Source: Chitinophagaceae bacterium
GTDB taxonomy: Bacteria > Bacteroidota > Bacteroidia > Chitinophagales > Chitinophagaceae
Assembly (NCBI GenBank): GCA_023229465.1
Contig: JALNZE010000022.1
Location: 1 to 54,028, forward strand
Direction of reading: 5' to 3'
DNA: 54,028 nucleotides
Part shown: positions 50,704-54,028 of the stretch, one piece after another
Layout of the letters: each line of letters begins with the position of its first letter
Numbering within the stretch: position 1 is the stretch's first letter
Translations under genes and position numbers: made by a program
Notes under the pieces: generated by a model
Databases searched by the model: none
What the model saw: only the letters and a program-made list of their open reading frames with translations
What the model was told of the DNA's origin: nothing

Positions 50704-50812
50704 ACGATTCAGGCATTCCGGAAATATGGGAAGTCGTAGCGTGTGAACACAACCATTTGATGTTTCTTTTTCCCTGGCAAATATGTAAATAAAAAAACGT
50801 ATCTAATACACT

Positions 50813-51550
50813 TTAGGTATTAGGCTGATGAGTATTAGGATAATCATTCGGATCGCTTTTCCTAAGTTTCCCAATTCGTTTAAATACCAAAACTACTTGA
50901 CTTAGATTGAGGCATAAATGCAAAGCCATTGGGTAAAATATACTTTCCGTATGTTGGTAAACCTTGCCTAATACTAATCCTAAAGCAAAAATGAATAATA
51001 ATTGTATTATTTTTTTATAATCATGACTGATTGTAAACAAAACTGAAGAGATCATAACTAAGATGTCACCCTGCAAGTGAAATGTTTTATTGAGCGAATA
51101 AAATAAAAATTGCCTAAAGAATAACTCTTCAAAGACAACTGTGATGACGGTATAAGAAAAGAATAGAAAAAAATCGCAAAATTTTTTGGGTAAATTGTTT
51201 ACATCTTCTCCAAATAGTTCTTTTGCAGTAGAAATATCTGTTTGTTGAATTCGCTTGAACGGGATAAGTGATACAATTAAAGGGGCGATAACAAAAGGGA
51301 TAGTATAAAAAAAGATGTCATCATTAATGAGAATTCCTTTACCTAATTGTACAAAATCAGGTTTATTATATATTCTTCTATCAAGAATAAAAAATAGAAG
51401 TAGAATTCCAAAAATAAACAGGCTATATTTTATATAGCCTATTCCTAGTCTATGAGACTGTTGGGCAGTTGTCTTTTCAGTATTTAACTTTACAATAAAC
51501 GGAAACCCTATTAATACTATTAAAATTAAGATTTCTATTGCCTTGTTCAT
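50813..51550 (-). CDS. CPBP-family intramembrane glutamic protease
   Basis: 245 residues with about seven membrane segments. The catalytic motif EELFFR is at residues 141-146, followed by FTISHDY and HLCLNLSQ, the EExxxR, FxxxH and HxxxN/D pattern of CAAX-protease/bacteriocin-processing (CPBP, Abi) proteins. Members process peptides, confer self-immunity to bacteriocins or mature prenyl proteins; here no peptide gene is obvious nearby. Low G+C relative to the left part of the window. Confidence 0.9.
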   Translation of the reverse strand: MNKAIEILILIVLIGFPFIVKLNTEKTTAQQSHRLGIGYIKYSLFIFGILLLFFILDRRIYNKPDFVQLGKGILINDDIFFYTIPFVIAPLIVSLIPFKRIQQTDISTAKELFGEDVNNLPKKFCDFFLFFSYTVITVVFEELFFRQFLFYSLNKTFHLQGDILVMISSVLFTISHDYKKIIQLLFIFALGLVLGKVYQHTESIFYPMALHLCLNLSQVVLVFKRIGKLRKSDPNDYPNTHQPNT

Positions 51551-51574
51551 AAGATATCGCTATTTTATTGTCTG

Positions 51575-51582
51575 CAAATATA
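51575..51582 (-). promoter_or_regulatory. -7 box of the CPBP gene
   Basis: On the minus strand TATATTTG (perfect TAnnTTTG), 25 nt before the ATG. Confidence 0.5.
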
Positions 51583-51607
51583 GATTACAGTTATTTTGTA
51601 GAGTGTT

Positions 51608-52062
51608 TTATATTACTTTCAAACTATAGTTAAATGTAAGTTGATAAATCGGAAAATTAAAGGTCTCATCACCCGGGTTAATATACCTATAATAGTATGA
51701 TTTGATATTTAAAACACTATTTATTTCAATGCCCATACCAATTGAATATCCTTGGAACGCTTGTTTATCTGGAGGATAGCCTGAGAGCCTATTGAACGCA
51801 TTTCCAATTTGAATTTTGTGATAGCGAAACAGTAACCAAAATATACCCATATTCTTTTCTTTATTTTTTTCCCATGCACCTGTCTGTAATAGTATTCCGA
51901 CATTACTGTATGTGCTAAAAAAAGAGAAGCTTCGATATGTTGGTTGCCTGAAGTAGTTTTCAGTATCAGAGTATCCGTATCCGTTTTTCCAATTATCTGA
52001 TTTTGACTGAAGCAAAGCAAAGGCAGTAGTATGTGCAATAGTATATAAGTTAGATTTTTCAT
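51608..52062 (-). pseudogene. frame-broken secreted beta-barrel-like gene
   Basis: Two overlapping frames each look like half a gene. The frame starting at 52062 gives a signal peptide (MKNLTYILLHILLPLLCFSQ) but then drifts into poor sequence. A second frame ending at 51608 gives the better C-terminal part (YRSFSFFSTYSNVGILLQTG, FQGYSIGMGIEINS) and ends in an outer-membrane-like YQLTFNYSLKVI. Joining them needs a one-base shift, probably at or near the run of five T (plus strand 51984-51988). It may be a pseudogene, a sequencing error or a phase-variable gene. Confidence 0.55.
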
Positions 52063-52132
52063 AACTTAAAAATTTAAACCTGCCTGAATAGGCTTTACAC
52101 TTCATTTAGAAAAACTTTAAAACAAGAAAATT

Positions 52133-52361
52133 ATGAAACGTTTATATTTAAATAACTGCTTGCATCTGCATATTAAAAATGGCAAATTCACAATCAATTT
52201 TGCCAATAGAAACTGCTGAATATTGCCCAAACGTTGAATATACTTTCACGGCAACCATTACTAAGCCGTATTATAGTATGATTGGTGTTGGTGGATGTTT
52301 TGTAACTGAATTGCCTGCAAGTCCAGTAGGTGCTGCATTTTTTTTAAAGAGTCCTCTATGA
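52133..52361 (+). pseudogene. truncated duplicate of the 53241-53942 secreted protein
   Basis: Residues SQSILPIETAEYCPNVEYTF and TATIT match AQSILPVETGEFCPLQDITF and TVTLP of the gene at 53241. The signal peptide in front (MKRLYLNNCLHLH) is in another frame and degenerate, and the copy ends after ~45 further residues (PVGAAFFLKSPL). This is a partial duplication that no longer encodes a full protein. Confidence 0.6.
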
Positions 52362-52654
52362 GAGAATCTTTGGAGAAATAAAATATTTTTTTCATCCATA
52401 TTTTTTTTGTGGATTTGTATCCCCTCATTTATTATTGATACCCAACAAATGTTTTAATTGGGCATTGTTATGCATACCTGCCTGCCTGGCGGGATTATTT
52501 TGTGTATGTATTTCCTGTTGGACACGCCCTAATTTTTTGAAGTGTGATAATAATAAAAACAACGTTTATGAAAATGCTAAAATCAATACTACTTCAGGAT
52601 AATAGTCCACCAATTGGTAAATTTACCAATCACAATAAATTAAACACATCTATT
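52362..52654. other. A+T-rich intergenic region
   Basis: No gene seen. A catacctgcctgcctggcgg segment near 52479 resembles half of a GC-rich palindromic intergenic repeat, standing out against an A+T-rich background. Confidence 0.45.
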
Positions 52655-53230
52655 ATGAAACAAACTTTTCTATTCTTAATACTTGCAACATCTTTTTTGA
52701 CTGCAAAAAGTCAATTAAATAAAGGTAATTGGCTGGTTGGTGGAACAGGTAAATTTTATTCATATAATTCAGAGTACAGTTCTGCTACTTATAACACAGA
52801 AGCCAAATATACCCAAATTGACTTATCCCCATCTGTTGGCTATTTTGTAATTGACAAGTTAGCTTTTGGCCTACGACCAACTTTCTCATCTATCAAAGGA
52901 AAAGTAATTTTTCCGGGTGGTTTGTCTACCAATGTCCAGAGATATTGGATAGGGCCATTTAGCAGGTATTATTTTTTAAATAATGAAAATAATTACAACA
53001 TAGTAGCGGATTTAAGTTACCAATTCGGTTTTTTTGGCGGTGGGTTAGCAAAAGGACACCTCAGTACATTTTCTGCTTTAGCCGGGCCGGTAATTTATTT
53101 CAACACAAGTGTTGGGATCGAATTTCTGTTAGGATATAGTTATAGCAAAGAGGATGTGGAACAAGGAAATAAAGAAATAAGAAAAGGGTTTCAAATAGGT
53201 ATTGGACTCCAAATACATTTAGAAAAATAA
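52655..53230 (+). CDS. outer-membrane beta-barrel protein
   Basis: 191 residues from MKQTFLFLILATSFLTAKSQ, a signal peptide; the longer frame from 52544 has no homology. The mature part shows the barrel pattern GNWLVGGTGKFYSYNSEY, IDLSPSVGYFVIDKLAFGLR, GPFSRYYFLNNENNYNIV and a terminal GIGLQIHLEK. It resembles the porin-like/OmpX-type beta-barrel domains common in Bacteroidota. Function unknown. 10 nt upstream of the next gene, so likely cotranscribed with it. Confidence 0.8.
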   Translation: MKQTFLFLILATSFLTAKSQLNKGNWLVGGTGKFYSYNSEYSSATYNTEAKYTQIDLSPSVGYFVIDKLAFGLRPTFSSIKGKVIFPGGLSTNVQRYWIGPFSRYYFLNNENNYNIVADLSYQFGFFGGGLAKGHLSTFSALAGPVIYFNTSVGIEFLLGYSYSKEDVEQGNKEIRKGFQIGIGLQIHLEK

Positions 53231-53240
53231 ATCAATTATT

Positions 53241-53942
53241 ATGAATAAAAAACTCGTGCTGATAATAGTATCGCTTATTGGTACACTATCAACAGTAGCC
53301 CAAAGCATTTTACCAGTTGAAACTGGTGAATTTTGTCCATTACAGGATATTACTTTTACTGTTACATTACCTAGAATTGTTGACAACACCACTCCAACAG
53401 TTGCATCCTGGACTAATGGCCCTATTGTGGTGAGTGGTATCAACCCTAATTCTGTTGTAAATACCCAAACACAAACAACTTGCACTTTTGTTGGGAGATT
53501 TCGAGATGTTAATATTAATCAGGTTTTCAAGATTGATTATGTAACCAGTACAAATCCAAGTGCGATATATCTTGCTTCATTCAAGAAAATCAAATCATTA
53601 TTTTATCCCAACCCTGTTGGCAGTAGCTCAAGCAGTCCTTGCCAACAGTTCAGGGTAAATCAAATATCAATAACAGCTCCCCTGTGCCAGGTTACAAATA
53701 TCCCAATAAGTGTTATACCTACCAATTGGAGTACTTTTGGTGAGGGTAATGATTTTTGCTGGGGTAGCATCACTACTTATGAATACCAACTGCCAAACGG
53801 ATGGTCAATTGGTTCAACTACTTCAACAGGCAGCAATTGGATTGTAGGAAATAATAGTGTAACTGTAACATCGGATTTGTCAACCGGAGACGGGATGACA
53901 ATTTTTTCTTCGCAATGTGTTCCGCGCAGTTTATATGTTTGA
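53241..53942 (+). CDS. secreted hypothetical protein
   Basis: 233 residues with a signal peptide (MNKKLVLIIVSLIGTLSTVAQ). Ser/Thr/Asn-rich beta-type sequence; the part around TTYEYQLPNGWSIGSTTSTG and NWIVGNNSVTVTSDLSTG resembles the PKD-like repeat seen in Bacteroidota surface proteins. The protein stops after SSQCVPRSLYV, where relatives would usually go on, so the 3' end may be truncated. A 12-bp palindrome (aattcgcgaatt) lies at the stop. A broken copy of its 5' part is at 52133-52361. Confidence 0.7.
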   Translation: MNKKLVLIIVSLIGTLSTVAQSILPVETGEFCPLQDITFTVTLPRIVDNTTPTVASWTNGPIVVSGINPNSVVNTQTQTTCTFVGRFRDVNINQVFKIDYVTSTNPSAIYLASFKKIKSLFYPNPVGSSSSSPCQQFRVNQISITAPLCQVTNIPISVIPTNWSTFGEGNDFCWGSITTYEYQLPNGWSIGSTTSTGSNWIVGNNSVTVTSDLSTGDGMTIFSSQCVPRSLYV

Positions 53943-54028
53943 ATTCGCGAATTGAGTTTGCTAAATTCAAAGAAACGAAAACATATGAAAAGCGAATCAA
54001 CTAAACTACGGGATTTTAGCGGTCAAAA

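Noticed and set aside
1..54028. tRNA, rRNA, integrase, transposase or attachment sites
   Set aside because: I looked for cloverleaf-like and conserved rRNA segments and for transposase/integrase motifs in all large frames and saw none; a tRNAscan/Infernal run would settle small RNAs.

Overview
The window looks like a chromosomal segment of a Bacteroidota bacterium, most likely Chitinophagaceae or a close relative. Reasons: TAnnTTTG-type -7 promoter boxes with almost no Shine-Dalgarno sequences, a type IX secretion (T9SS) sorting domain and a PorD-like protein, the Bacteroidota form of RpoZ next to BamD, and many secreted proteins whose signal peptides end in -AQ or -SQ. Taxonomy is inferred from gene style, not from a marker search.

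Layout. 1-2830: 3' part of a giant, highly repetitive Ser/Thr/Gly/Asn-rich tail-fibre-like protein (69-aa and 34-aa repeats), followed by a secreted FKBP-type isomerase. 3585-10838: fusA (EF-G) lies between two paralogous O-antigen-ligase/TPR membrane proteins on the opposite strand. 11101-23047: the S10-spc ribosomal protein cluster (rpsJ to secY) in canonical order. It has wide spacers filled with unusual short-period repeats and ends in a terminator, followed by map. The str genes rpsL/rpsG and the alpha-operon genes (infA, rpmJ, rpsM, rpsK, rpsD, rpoA, rplQ) are not next to it. 23966-27266: M20 peptidase, HI0933-type flavoprotein, CBS-domain protein. 27431-33371: sugar module xylB-xylA-SSS symporter-uxuA for xylose and the mannonate branch of glucuronate breakdown. 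33442-38207: rpsA, bamD-rpoZ, porD-DUF4296 lipoprotein. 38243-40649: two-subunit 3-oxoacid CoA-transferase, peroxiredoxin, small T9SS-sorted protein. 40792-49719: rlmI, grpE-dnaJ, a YfbK-like VWA protein, hpt, a glucosaminidase, an O-methyltransferase, a second SSS symporter and a LOG-family enzyme. 49676-54028: a more A+T-rich accessory stretch with beta-barrel proteins, a CPBP protease, a frame-broken gene, a gene with no good start, and a partial gene duplication.

The most distinctive structural feature is not a single gene. Many intergenic gaps carry low-complexity, short-period (about 7-12 bp) repeats in several sequence 'dialects': AATTTGAAAA, AACGCATAACGCTGAA, GACTCCAAACTCCA, GTCAGTC, TTAATAATTAA, TATAGACAATGG. 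Several are arranged as large imperfect hairpins. At least one dialect has entered a coding region in frame (25946-25985), and others form the 3' ends of genes. No rRNA, tRNA, CRISPR array or recognisable transposase was found.
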